DNA from: Sphingomonas sp. TREG-RG-20F-R18-01
GTDB taxonomy: Bacteria > Pseudomonadota > Alphaproteobacteria > Sphingomonadales > Sphingomonadaceae
Length of the DNA stretch: 64,000 nucleotides
Direction of reading: 5' to 3'
NCBI RefSeq assembly: GCF_022662475.1
Contig: NZ_JAKNQQ010000006.1
Span: 62,001-126,000, forward strand
Part shown: piece by piece, positions 53,778-61,964 of the stretch
Position numbering within the stretch: position 1 is the first letter of the stretch
How the letters are laid out: the number at the start of each line of letters is the position of its first letter
Translations under genes and position numbers: made by a program
The notes under the pieces: generated by a model
The model's input: only the letters and a program-made list of their open reading frames with translations
Database searches by the model: none
Told to the model about the DNA's origin: nothing

Positions 53778-55316
53778 ATGGAACCCGCACGCAGTTGGGG
53801 GCTTTATCGTTCGATGGGGATAGGGCAGGCGTTCGACGAAATCATGGGAAATGGCGGGAGCACGATCCCGCGGTCCGAACTCGCCGCGCTTGGCGAGTGG
53901 ATCGAGACCACGCCCTCCAACGAATTGCGCCGACGTCAGCAATCTGCCGAGGCCACGTTCCGCCAGCTCGGCATCACGTTCGCGGTCTATGGCGACAGCG
54001 ATGCCAGCGAGCGCATCATCCCGTTCGACATCGTTCCCCGGATTTTCCTTGCCGACGAATGGACTCGGCTCTCCGAGGGGCTGGTACAGCGGGTCGAGGC
54101 GATCAATGCGTTCCTGCACGACATCTACGGTGAACGTCGGATCCTGGCAGAAGGCGTGCTGCCGGCGGATCTGATCTTCGGCAATCCGCAATTCCGCCCC
54201 GAGATTGCGGGCATCCGGCCGCCGCACGACATCTGGGCGCATATCTGCGGGATCGATCTGGTGCGGACCGGGCCGGACGACTTCTATGTACTCGAGGACA
54301 ATGCGCGCACGCCGTCAGGGGTCAGCTACATGCTGGAGAACCGGGAGGCGATGCTGCGGCTGTGTCCGGAACTGTTCCGGTCGTTCCGCGTGGCGGCGGT
54401 CGATTCCTATCCGGACAAGCTGCTCGAGACGATGAAGTCGGTCGCGCCGAGCGGCGTCGCTGCCCCGGTGTGTGTCGTGCTGACGCCGGGACATTACAAC
54501 TCGGCTTATTACGAGCACAGCTTCCTCGCCGATTCGATGGGCGTCGAACTGGTCGAGGCGGCCGACCTGGTGGTCGACGACGACGTCGTGTGGATGCGGA
54601 CGATCGCGGGACTGGTGAAGGTCGATGTGATCTACCGGCGGATCGACGACGACTATCTCGACCCGCTGGTCTTCCGGCCGGATTCGATGCTGGGTGTGCC
54701 CGGGCTCATTGCCGCCTATGCCGCGGGCAACGTCGCCTTGCTCAACGCGCCCGGCAACGGGATCGCCGATGACAAGGCGATCTATTCGTACATGCCAGAA
54801 ATCGTACGCTTCTATTCCGGCGGCGAGCCGAAGCTGCGCAATGTCGAGACGTGGCGCTGCCGGGAGCCGCAGTCGCTGAAATATGTACTCGAAAATCTGG
54901 AACACGTCGTCGTGAAGCTGGTCGACGGGTCGGGCGGCTACGGCATGCTGGTCGGTCCGACCGCGACCAAGGCCGAGATCGAGACGTTCCGCGCCGCGCT
55001 GATCGCCGAACCGCATCGCTATATCGCGCAGCCGACGCTGGCGCTGTCGACCGTGCCGACCTTGGCGGATGCGGGACTGGCGCCGCGTCACGTCGACTTC
55101 CGACCGTTCGTGCTGACTGGCTCGAAGGGCGTGCAGGTCGTTCCCGGTGGCCTGACCCGGGTGGCGCTCAAGGAAGGATCGCTCGTCGTCAATTCGTCGC
55201 AGGGCGGCGGGACCAAGGATAGCTTCGTACTGATGGACAATGGCGCGGGGGCGCAGGCGCAGGTGTCGGATGCGCTCGGCCAGGCGCAGGTCCAGACCCT
55301 CGGGCAGCCGCTCTGA
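53778..55316 (+). CDS. circularly permuted ATP-grasp type 2 family protein
   Basis: A 512-residue cytoplasmic protein of the CP-ATP-grasp family. Typical blocks: GERRILAEGVLPADLIFGNP, GIDLVRTGPDDFYVLEDNAR, TPSGVSYMLENREAMLRLCP, NAPGNGIADDKAIYSYMPEI and VVKLVDGSGGYGMLVGP. ATP-grasp enzymes form amide or ester bonds, and this family is predicted to ligate peptides, with unknown target. First of three consecutive genes whose ends overlap (the next ATG shares its TGA). Start ATG at 53778 chosen; an ATG at 53817 (MGIGQAF) is a possible alternative. Confidence 0.9.
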   Translation: MEPARSWGLYRSMGIGQAFDEIMGNGGSTIPRSELAALGEWIETTPSNELRRRQQSAEATFRQLGITFAVYGDSDASERIIPFDIVPRIFLADEWTRLSEGLVQRVEAINAFLHDIYGERRILAEGVLPADLIFGNPQFRPEIAGIRPPHDIWAHICGIDLVRTGPDDFYVLEDNARTPSGVSYMLENREAMLRLCPELFRSFRVAAVDSYPDKLLETMKSVAPSGVAAPVCVVLTPGHYNSAYYEHSFLADSMGVELVEAADLVVDDDVVWMRTIAGLVKVDVIYRRIDDDYLDPLVFRPDSMLGVPGLIAAYAAGNVALLNAPGNGIADDKAIYSYMPEIVRFYSGGEPKLRNVETWRCREPQSLKYVLENLEHVVVKLVDGSGGYGMLVGPTATKAEIETFRAALIAEPHRYIAQPTLALSTVPTLADAGLAPRHVDFRPFVLTGSKGVQVVPGGLTRVALKEGSLVVNSSQGGGTKDSFVLMDNGAGAQAQVSDALGQAQVQTLGQPL

Positions 55317-56251
55317 TGCTCAGTCGGACCGCATCCTCCCTGTATTGGCTCGGCCGTTATGTCGAGCGCGCCGATTTCATCGCACGACTGGTGGAGGCGA
55401 CGGTGCGGCTCGACGTGCTGTCGCCGCGTCCCGCGGGCGAGGCGGCCTGGGCGTCCGCGTTGGCGGTGACGGAGACCGACACCGCGTTCGCTGCCTCTGG
55501 GCAGGCGATCACGAAGAGCAACGTCGCGCGGTTCATGACGCTCGATTCGAGCCACCCGGGTTCGATCGTGCGGGCGCTCGATATGGCGCGCAACAATGCC
55601 CGGGCGGTGCGCACCGCGCTGACGCGGGAGGCTTGGACCGCGATCAACGGCGCCTGGCTGATCTTCGACCGCCGCGCGAGCGCCGGAAGCGCGATGGCGA
55701 CGCTCAATCTGGTCGAGGCGGTCAAGGCGGAGACACGCGGGTTCGAGGGGGCGATCCACCGGATGCTGCGCAACCAGACGACCTGGTTCATCCGCCTGGG
55801 GCAGGCGATCGAACGCGCCGACAACACCGCGCGGCTGCTCGACGTGAAATATCACATCCTCCTGCCCGAGGGCGAGCGGGTGGGCGGGGTCGTCGACCGC
55901 GATCAATGGACGACGATCCTCCAGACCGTGTCCGCCGTGACGGCGTATCGCTGGCTCTATTCGGAGGGGCTGAGGCCCTCCAACGTGATCGACCTGCTGA
56001 TCGCACGCGCGGAACTTCCGCGCAGCCTTGCGGCCTCGGTCGAAGAAGCGGTCGACATCCTGAACCTGCTGGCCAAGCGGACCGGGCTGCACGGCGAGGC
56101 GGACCGCATGGCGCGCGCGCGCCAGGCGCGGATCGCGCGGACCAAGTCCGGCGAAGTGATCGCCGGCGGCCTGCATCAGTATTTGCAGGGCTTCATCGCC
56201 GAGAACGACCGTCTGCACCTGGCGGTCGGTCGGCAGTTCAAGTTCAGCTGA
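55316..56251 (+). CDS. alpha-E domain protein
   Basis: A 311-residue all-helical protein of the alpha-E family (PF04168). MLSRTASSLYWLGRYVERADF is the signature start, with further conserved stretches NNARAVRTALTREAWTAIN, TTWFIRLGQAIERADNTARL and AYRWLYSEGLRPSNVIDLLI. Always found beside CP-ATP-grasp genes and presumed a partner or substrate-binding subunit; no enzymatic residues are known. Its start and stop each share one base with the neighbouring stop and start (TGATG). Confidence 0.92.
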   Translation: MLSRTASSLYWLGRYVERADFIARLVEATVRLDVLSPRPAGEAAWASALAVTETDTAFAASGQAITKSNVARFMTLDSSHPGSIVRALDMARNNARAVRTALTREAWTAINGAWLIFDRRASAGSAMATLNLVEAVKAETRGFEGAIHRMLRNQTTWFIRLGQAIERADNTARLLDVKYHILLPEGERVGGVVDRDQWTTILQTVSAVTAYRWLYSEGLRPSNVIDLLIARAELPRSLAASVEEAVDILNLLAKRTGLHGEADRMARARQARIARTKSGEVIAGGLHQYLQGFIAENDRLHLAVGRQFKFS

Positions 56252-57060
56252 TGCGGTTATCGGTCGATCATCGCACGACGTATCGCTTTACCGCGCCGCA
56301 GGCCCGTCTCACGCAGATGCTCCGGCTGATCCCGGAGGATACGCATGACCAGTCGGTCGCGGGGTGGAACCTGCATGTCGATTGCGATGCGCGGATGCGG
56401 CATGGCCGCGATGGGTTCGGCAATCGTATCACCATGCTGTATGTCGCCGGGCCGATCTCGGACATCGAGATCGCGGTCTCGGGTGAAGTGCTGACGCATC
56501 GGTCGAACGGCATCGTCCATGGCGCGCACGAAGCGCTGCCGCCCGCCGTATTCCTCCGCACGACGCCGCTGACTCTGGCCGATGCGGAGATCGCCGCCTT
56601 CGCCGCCGGTATCACCGAGACTGACCCGGTGGCACGGCTGCATGCGCTCAACATCGCGATCAAGCGTCGGTTCGCGCTGGATCATGGCCGGCCGATCGCA
56701 GGTCGCACCGCGACCGAAGCGTTCGCCGAGGGGGCGGTGAGTTCGCGGGATCTCGCCCAGGTGTTCCTCGCGGCCGCGCGCACGCTGGGCGTGGCGGCGC
56801 GCTACGTGTCCGGGTATAGCCCGGTATGCCAGGCCAAGGCGGATGGACGTCCCGCGCCGCATGGATGGGTCGAGGCATATGTCGATCGCCTGGGCTGGGT
56901 CGCGTTCGATCCCTCGACCGGGTTGAGCGCCGACGAAGCCTATGTCCGCGTGGCGGTGGCGCTCGACTCAGCCGGTGCCGCACCGGTGGCGGGATCGCGG
57001 CTGGGCGAGGGCGTGGAAACGCTCGACGTGGATCTGCACGTCGGCGGAAACGGGCAGTAG
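56251..57060 (+). CDS. transglutaminase-like protein lacking the catalytic cysteine
   Basis: A 269-residue protein with the N-terminal beta domain (MRLSVDHRTTYRFTAPQARL) and the transglutaminase-like core of the ATP-grasp/alpha-E operon. His204 (PAPHGWVEAYVDRLGW) and Asp220 (VAFDPSTG) of the triad are conserved, but the position of the nucleophile reads AVSSRDLAQVFLAAARTLG: Ser165 stands where relatives have Cys (GVCQD). No other cysteine is nearby (only Cys45 and Cys193). It is either a pseudoenzyme, for example a binding subunit, or uses serine. ATG at 56251 overlaps the previous stop by one base. Confidence 0.88.
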   Translation: MRLSVDHRTTYRFTAPQARLTQMLRLIPEDTHDQSVAGWNLHVDCDARMRHGRDGFGNRITMLYVAGPISDIEIAVSGEVLTHRSNGIVHGAHEALPPAVFLRTTPLTLADAEIAAFAAGITETDPVARLHALNIAIKRRFALDHGRPIAGRTATEAFAEGAVSSRDLAQVFLAAARTLGVAARYVSGYSPVCQAKADGRPAPHGWVEAYVDRLGWVAFDPSTGLSADEAYVRVAVALDSAGAAPVAGSRLGEGVETLDVDLHVGGNGQ

Positions 57061-57065
57061 CGCCG

Positions 57066-57084
57066 GCTGCCCGGTTCGGGCAGC
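57066..57084. terminator. 8-bp hairpin in the convergent gap
   Basis: GCTGCCCG-gtt-CGGGCAGC, 6 bases after the transglutaminase stop and 20 bases from the stop of the converging transferase gene. No T-run on either strand. Confidence 0.35.
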
Positions 57085-57103
57085 GATGCGCCGGGCAAGC
57101 CCG

Positions 57104-57907
57104 TTACCGGGTCCCCGCCAACTGGTCCGTCATCACCGCATATTTCTCCGCCGGCGGTGCGAACTCGGCATCTTCGTCGACCAGCAGGCTCCAGCCCTTG
57201 GGTCCTAGCGCCTCGATCGGCCGGTAGCGGATCTTATACTGCATCCGCGGCGAGCCTTTGACCCAATAGCCGAGATAGACATACGGCAGCCCGACCGCGC
57301 GTGCCCGCAGGATATGATCGAGAATGATGAGATTCCCCAGCCCCGACCGGGCGGCATCGTCGGTCTCGAAAAACGAATAGATCATCGACAGACCATCCGC
57401 CTGCTGGTCGGTGAGACAAGCGCCGACCAGCCTGCCGCGCTCGCCGTTCTTGGCAGGTTCGCGATATTCGACGATGAAACTGTTGACCGGCGAATGCTCG
57501 ACCATGTCGGCATAATCGCCTTCATCCATTTCGGCCATGCCGCCGCCCGGGTGTCGCGAGCCGAGATACCGGCTTAGCAGCTGGAATTGCTCGTCGGTCG
57601 CCCAGGGACGGCAGGCGGTGACTTCCAGGTCGCTGTTGCGCCGCAATTGCTTGCGCTGCGTGGCGTTAGCCTCGAAATCCGCGGTGACGACGCGCACCGA
57701 TACGCACGCCGTGCAGCCGGCACAGCTGGGGCGATAGGCAACCGACTGGCTGCGACGAAACCCGATCCGCCCGAGCGCGTCGTTCAGATCGCTCGCCTGC
57801 TCACCACGCAGCTCGGTGAAGACCTTCCGCTCCTGGCGACCCGGCAGATACGGGCAAGGGGCAGGGCTGGTGACGAAGAAGCGCGGAAAGCGAAAAGGCG
57901 CAGTCAC
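57104..57907 (-). CDS. bpt: arginyl/leucyl-protein transferase (Bpt/Ate family)
   Basis: A 267-residue aminoacyl-tRNA-protein transferase of the N-degron pathway: it adds Leu (or Arg) from tRNA to N-terminal Asp/Glu of proteins, marking them for ClpS/ClpAP. The conserved block [17 protein letters not shown] is followed by [44 protein letters not shown] and [15 protein letters not shown]. Homologues start MTxPxRFPRFF, so I take GTG at 57907 ([11 protein letters not shown]) with AGAGGACA upstream, not the longer frame to 57946. Confidence 0.92.
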   Translation of the reverse strand: MTAPFRFPRFFVTSPAPCPYLPGRQERKVFTELRGEQASDLNDALGRIGFRRSQSVAYRPSCAGCTACVSVRVVTADFEANATQRKQLRRNSDLEVTACRPWATDEQFQLLSRYLGSRHPGGGMAEMDEGDYADMVEHSPVNSFIVEYREPAKNGERGRLVGACLTDQQADGLSMIYSFFETDDAARSGLGNLIILDHILRARAVGLPYVYLGYWVKGSPRMQYKIRYRPIEALGPKGWSLLVDEDAEFAPPAEKYAVMTDQLAGTR

Positions 57908-58083
57908 CGGATAGTGTCCTCTGCAGCGGGAAGGTGCGGTCCGCAATTCCAGCCATGCATGGCGTTATGAAAGGTCCTCGGCCCGATGGAAAGTACGTTT
58001 CATGAAAATGCGATTTCACCGGGCCGCTCGAATGCCAATCAGTCTAGCGATCAATTGCTGACGATCTGGTTAACAAACCATGT

Positions 58084-59334
58084 TCAGGCAAGTTCAACCG
58101 GCGTTACCGTATAACCTGCCACCTGCAGCGCATCGGTCAACCGATCGAGATGCGCACGGTCGCGGGTTTCGCACTCGACGTCGAGGAACAGACCCTTGGC
58201 CGGCAGCTTGGTGAAAATCCGCTGGTGGGACAGTTCCAGAATGTTGACGCGTTGGGCATCGAAGATCCGGGCGACGTTGAACAGCGCCCCGGGTTGATCC
58301 TGCAACCGGATCCGCAGGCGCGCGAGCCGTCCCGAGCGGGCGAGATCGCGCAACAGGACGTTCGCCAGCAATCGCGTATCGATATTGCCGCCGCACAGCA
58401 CGACGCCGACGGTCCGCCCCGCGAACCGTCCCGGATGTTGCAGCAAGGCGGCTAGCCCGGCCGCTCCGGCACCTTCCACCACGGTCTTCTCGATCTGCAA
58501 CAACAGGCTGACCGCCTGTTCGAGGCTGCGCTCGCTGACCAGGACGATGTCGTCGACCAGCGCTTCGACCATGTGCGACGTCAGCGCGCCGGGTTCCTTG
58601 ACCGCGATCCCCTCGGCGAGCGTGTCGCCCGCGCACGGCATGGTGGTGCCGTTGATGCGGTTGTACATCGACGGGAACAGCTCCGCCTCGACCCCGACTA
58701 CCTCGATCCGGTGGCCGCCCGGCCTGCGTGAAGCGGCTTCCGCCACGACCGCCATGCCCGAGATCAGGCCACCCCCACCGATCGGCGTCAGGAAGGTGTC
58801 GATCTGCGGAACGTCCTGCAGCATCTCCAGTGCAGTCGTGCCCTGGCCCGCAATGACACGGGCGTCGTCAAACGGATGGACGAAGGTCAGCCCGCATTCG
58901 GCCTCCAGTTCGCGCGCATGGGCATAGGCTGCGTCGAACGTGTCGCCGTGCAGGACGACGGTCGCGCCATGGCCCTCGGTCTGCGTGATCTTCACGATCG
59001 GGGTGTTCGTGGGCATGACGATGGTCGCCGGGATGCCGAGGCGGTTGGCGTGATAGGCAAGGCCCTGGGCATGGTTGCCGGCCGAGGCAGCGATCACCCC
59101 AGCGGTCTCGGGCGGCAGTTGCAACAGCGTATTGAGCGCGCCGCGCTCCTTATAGGCCGCGGTGAACTGCAGGTTCTCGAACTTGAGGTAGACGGTCGCG
59201 CCGGTCAGCTCGGACAGGGTGCGGCTGATGAAGCATGGCGTGCGAACGATCTGGTCCGAAATGCGCATGTGCGCGGCTTCGACGTCGGCGAGGGTGACGG
59301 GGAGGGTTTCGGACTTCGCTTGCGTTGCCATCAT
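58084..59334 (-). CDS. ilvA: threonine ammonia-lyase
   Basis: A 416-residue PLP enzyme converting threonine to 2-oxobutanoate, the first step to isoleucine. The cofactor lysine is Lys62 in FENLQFTAAYKERGALN; ASAGNHAQGLAYHA and the glycine loop TPIGGGGLISGM bind the substrate and phosphate. A single ACT domain (RLRIRLQDQPGALFNVARIF) closes the protein, making it shorter than the 514-residue two-ACT biosynthetic form and giving allosteric or altered control. Two consecutive ATGs (59334, 59331) are possible starts. Monocistronic. Confidence 0.93.
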   Translation of the reverse strand: MMATQAKSETLPVTLADVEAAHMRISDQIVRTPCFISRTLSELTGATVYLKFENLQFTAAYKERGALNTLLQLPPETAGVIAASAGNHAQGLAYHANRLGIPATIVMPTNTPIVKITQTEGHGATVVLHGDTFDAAYAHARELEAECGLTFVHPFDDARVIAGQGTTALEMLQDVPQIDTFLTPIGGGGLISGMAVVAEAASRRPGGHRIEVVGVEAELFPSMYNRINGTTMPCAGDTLAEGIAVKEPGALTSHMVEALVDDIVLVSERSLEQAVSLLLQIEKTVVEGAGAAGLAALLQHPGRFAGRTVGVVLCGGNIDTRLLANVLLRDLARSGRLARLRIRLQDQPGALFNVARIFDAQRVNILELSHQRIFTKLPAKGLFLDVECETRDRAHLDRLTDALQVAGYTVTPVELA

Positions 59335-59481
59335 TCACTTCCGTTCGCCCCCGAGCCTGGGAGGGCAGCCTTGCTTTCCCACGTCGTTGGGCGACGGTGC
59401 GTCGACAGGCTCGGCACAGAAGGGAGCGCCCGTCGCCTAGACTATCTGGCGCGATGAAGGAACACGCCTTATCGCAAGCCC

Positions 59482-61158
59482 ATGGTCAGCCCTTTCCCGC
59501 TTCGTTCTGCAGCCGCGCTGCTTTCCGCCACGGCGTTCCTCGCGGCACTCGTCCCGTCCCTCGCCAGGGCCGACGCCCTGATCGACAATGTCAACGGGAT
59601 CAGCATGGACAAGGACGGCAAGGTGATCCGCTTTACGGGCTTGGTCATGTCGCCCGATGGCAAGGTGGTGAAGCTTCTGGCGGAAAACGAGAAGCGTCCG
59701 GTAAAGCTCGATTGGCGCGCGGATGAGCACGGCAAGGTGCTGCTGCCGGGGTTCATCGATGCGCATGGCCATGTGATGAAACTCGGGTTCCGCGCGCTCG
59801 AACTCGACCTGTCCGCGGCGACGTCGCTCGAGGATGCGAAGGCCCGTATCGCCGCTTATGCCGCCGCCAACCCCGACCGCAAATGGATCGTCGGCGGCGG
59901 GTGGAACCAGGAAGCGTGGAAGCTCGGACGATTCCCGACCGCTGCCGATCTCGACGCCGTGGTGAGCGATCGGCCGGTCTGGCTGCAGCGGGCGGACGGG
60001 CATGCCGGCTGGGCGAACAGCGCGGCGATGAAGGCGGCCGGTATCACCAGCAGGACGCTTGCCCCGGCGGGCGGCCGGATCGAGAAGACGGGTGCGCAAC
60101 CCAACGGCGTGTTCGTCGATTCCGCGCGCGATCTGGTGGAGAAGGCCGCCCCGCAGCCGCTGCCCAAGGAGCGCGACTTCGCGTTCCTGAAGGCGCAGGA
60201 AATCCTGCTCAGCCATGGCATCACCGGCACCAGCGACATGGGCAGCACGATGGACGACTGGCTCAGCTATCGCCGCGCGGGCGATGTCGGCGCCTTGCGC
60301 ATCCGCATCATGAGCTATGCCTTCGGGATCGAAACCGCCATCAAGATCGGAGGATCTGGCCCGACGCCGTGGCTGTATGCCGACAAGCTGCGAATGGGCG
60401 GGGTGAAGCTGTATGCCGATGGCGCGCTCGGCTCGCGCGGCGCGTGGCTCAAGGCGCCGTATAGCGACGCACCCGGGCAGTCGGGGGCGGGGTTCATGTC
60501 CGACGACGTGATCCGCAACCTGATGAGCCGCGCCGCGGTCGATCATTATCAGGTCGCGGTCCATGCGATCGGGGACCGCGCCAATGCCGAGGTACTAGGC
60601 GCGATCGACGATATGGTAGGCACCTATACCGGCGACCGGCGCTGGCGGATCGAGCACGCGCAGGTCGTCGATCCCGCCGACCTGCCGCGCTTCGGCAAGA
60701 ATGGTATCATCGCCTCGATGCAGCCGACCCACGCGACCAGTGACCGCACGATGGCGGAAGCACGGCTTGGGCCGGCCCGGCTGGCAGGCGCCTATGCGTG
60801 GAATTCGATGTTGCGCAACGGCGCGACGCTGGCGTTCGGTTCGGACTATCCGGTCGAGGCACCCGATGCTTTTGCGGGATGGGCTACCGCTTTTACCCGG
60901 CAGGGTGCGGACGGCCAGCCTTATGGTGGCTGGCGCCCGGAGGAACGCGTGACTCGTGAACAGGCATGGTGGGCGTTCACGGGCGCTGCGGCCTATGCCG
61001 GGTTCGCCGAGGAGAAGTTCGGACGGCTCGGTGTGGGTCAGCGTGCGGACTTCATCATCGTCGACCGCGATCCGTTGCTCGCGAGCCCGAGCGACTTGCG
61101 CGCGACCAAGGTGGAGCAGACCTGGGTCGGCGGCGAGAAGGTGTTCGTGCGACCGTAG
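59482..61158 (+). CDS. exported amidohydrolase (Amidohydro_3/YtcJ-like)
   Basis: A 558-residue metal-dependent hydrolase with signal peptide MVSPFPLRSAAALLSATAFLAALVPSLARA. LLPGFIDAHGHVMKLGF is the first metal site, GVKLYADGALGSRGAW the loop with the bridging lysine, VAVHAIGDRAN and RIEHAQVVDP give the other histidines, and AFGSDYPVEAPDAF the catalytic aspartate. Family members hydrolyse formamides and related amides; substrate unknown. Length is standard. Start ATG at 59482 chosen for the signal peptide; a good Shine-Dalgarno is not evident. Confidence 0.88.
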   Translation: MVSPFPLRSAAALLSATAFLAALVPSLARADALIDNVNGISMDKDGKVIRFTGLVMSPDGKVVKLLAENEKRPVKLDWRADEHGKVLLPGFIDAHGHVMKLGFRALELDLSAATSLEDAKARIAAYAAANPDRKWIVGGGWNQEAWKLGRFPTAADLDAVVSDRPVWLQRADGHAGWANSAAMKAAGITSRTLAPAGGRIEKTGAQPNGVFVDSARDLVEKAAPQPLPKERDFAFLKAQEILLSHGITGTSDMGSTMDDWLSYRRAGDVGALRIRIMSYAFGIETAIKIGGSGPTPWLYADKLRMGGVKLYADGALGSRGAWLKAPYSDAPGQSGAGFMSDDVIRNLMSRAAVDHYQVAVHAIGDRANAEVLGAIDDMVGTYTGDRRWRIEHAQVVDPADLPRFGKNGIIASMQPTHATSDRTMAEARLGPARLAGAYAWNSMLRNGATLAFGSDYPVEAPDAFAGWATAFTRQGADGQPYGGWRPEERVTREQAWWAFTGAAAYAGFAEEKFGRLGVGQRADFIIVDRDPLLASPSDLRATKVEQTWVGGEKVFVRP

Positions 61159-61289
61159 CGAACGGGCTCGTCGCTATCGCACGAGTTTCGTCGTAGTTCG
61201 CCCGTTCCCGGAAGAGGCAGGACGGACGCCTGCCAACATCGTCGAAACCCGCAATCGTCGAGCACGCCCAAGTCGCCTGCGCCCGTGCG

Positions 61290-61964
61290 TCAGTCCGCTT
61301 CGATATCGCGGTTGGCGTCGTTCTTGATGAAGCCGCGATCGTCCGCGACGAAGGTCGCCGCCGGTATCGCGCCCTGATCAATCGCGGTGACTCGCCATAC
61401 CGGTGGGCCGCTTGCCGGTGCGATCAGCAGCGGCAGCTTGGCCCGGTCGTCCCAGCAGATATGCGTCGTGCGATTGCCCTCGGCCAGCGCGTACCAGCGG
61501 CAGGGCCGCGCGATCCGCGGCATGCCCGCGGGGCCCGTTGTCTCCAGCGTCAGACGATACGCGCCCTTTGGATGGCGCAGCCCGTGCCCGAGATCGTACC
61601 AGTCGGTGAAGGATCCGATCCGGTACAAATTGGTCCGGTCGATCGTGGTGCTGATCCGGCGTTTCAGGTCGAGCACCTTGAGCGTGTAGCCGACCTCGCC
61701 CGCCTTGCGGCTGGCGTAGGTCGCGAGCGCCTGATCGGTCACGCGCTTGATCCGGCGATCATGATCGCGCCACACGTCGAGATGGTGAACCGCCCCGTTG
61801 GCAGCATAGAGGACGCGATAGTGCAGGAAGCCCGGCTCGCCCGCTGCGCCGAACACGCGATCAAAGACGAGCCCGCGCGGGGCCTGCGCCGCCTGCCCCG
61901 GCGTGGTCGCCAGGGCAAGTAGGGGAAGCGCGATGGAAGCCAGCTTCGGTACGGAAATGCGCAT
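61290..61964 (-). CDS. exported hypothetical protein
   Basis: A 224-residue secreted protein of unknown family. Signal peptide MRISVPKLASIALPLLALATTPGQAAQA; the mature part is beta-rich and basic (LVFDRVFGAAGEPGFLHYRVLY, HHLDVWRDHDRRIKRVTD, RRISTTIDRTNLYRIGSFTDWY), with a cysteine pair in RIARPCRWYA and THICWDD. The ATG at 61964 shares one base with the TAA of the upstream phosphatase gene (TAATG), so the two are co-translated and presumably work together outside the cytoplasm. A much longer frame continues upstream through the phosphatase gene but is out of frame with it and not real. Confidence 0.75.
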   Translation of the reverse strand: MRISVPKLASIALPLLALATTPGQAAQAPRGLVFDRVFGAAGEPGFLHYRVLYAANGAVHHLDVWRDHDRRIKRVTDQALATYASRKAGEVGYTLKVLDLKRRISTTIDRTNLYRIGSFTDWYDLGHGLRHPKGAYRLTLETTGPAGMPRIARPCRWYALAEGNRTTHICWDDRAKLPLLIAPASGPPVWRVTAIDQGAIPAATFVADDRGFIKNDANRDIEAD

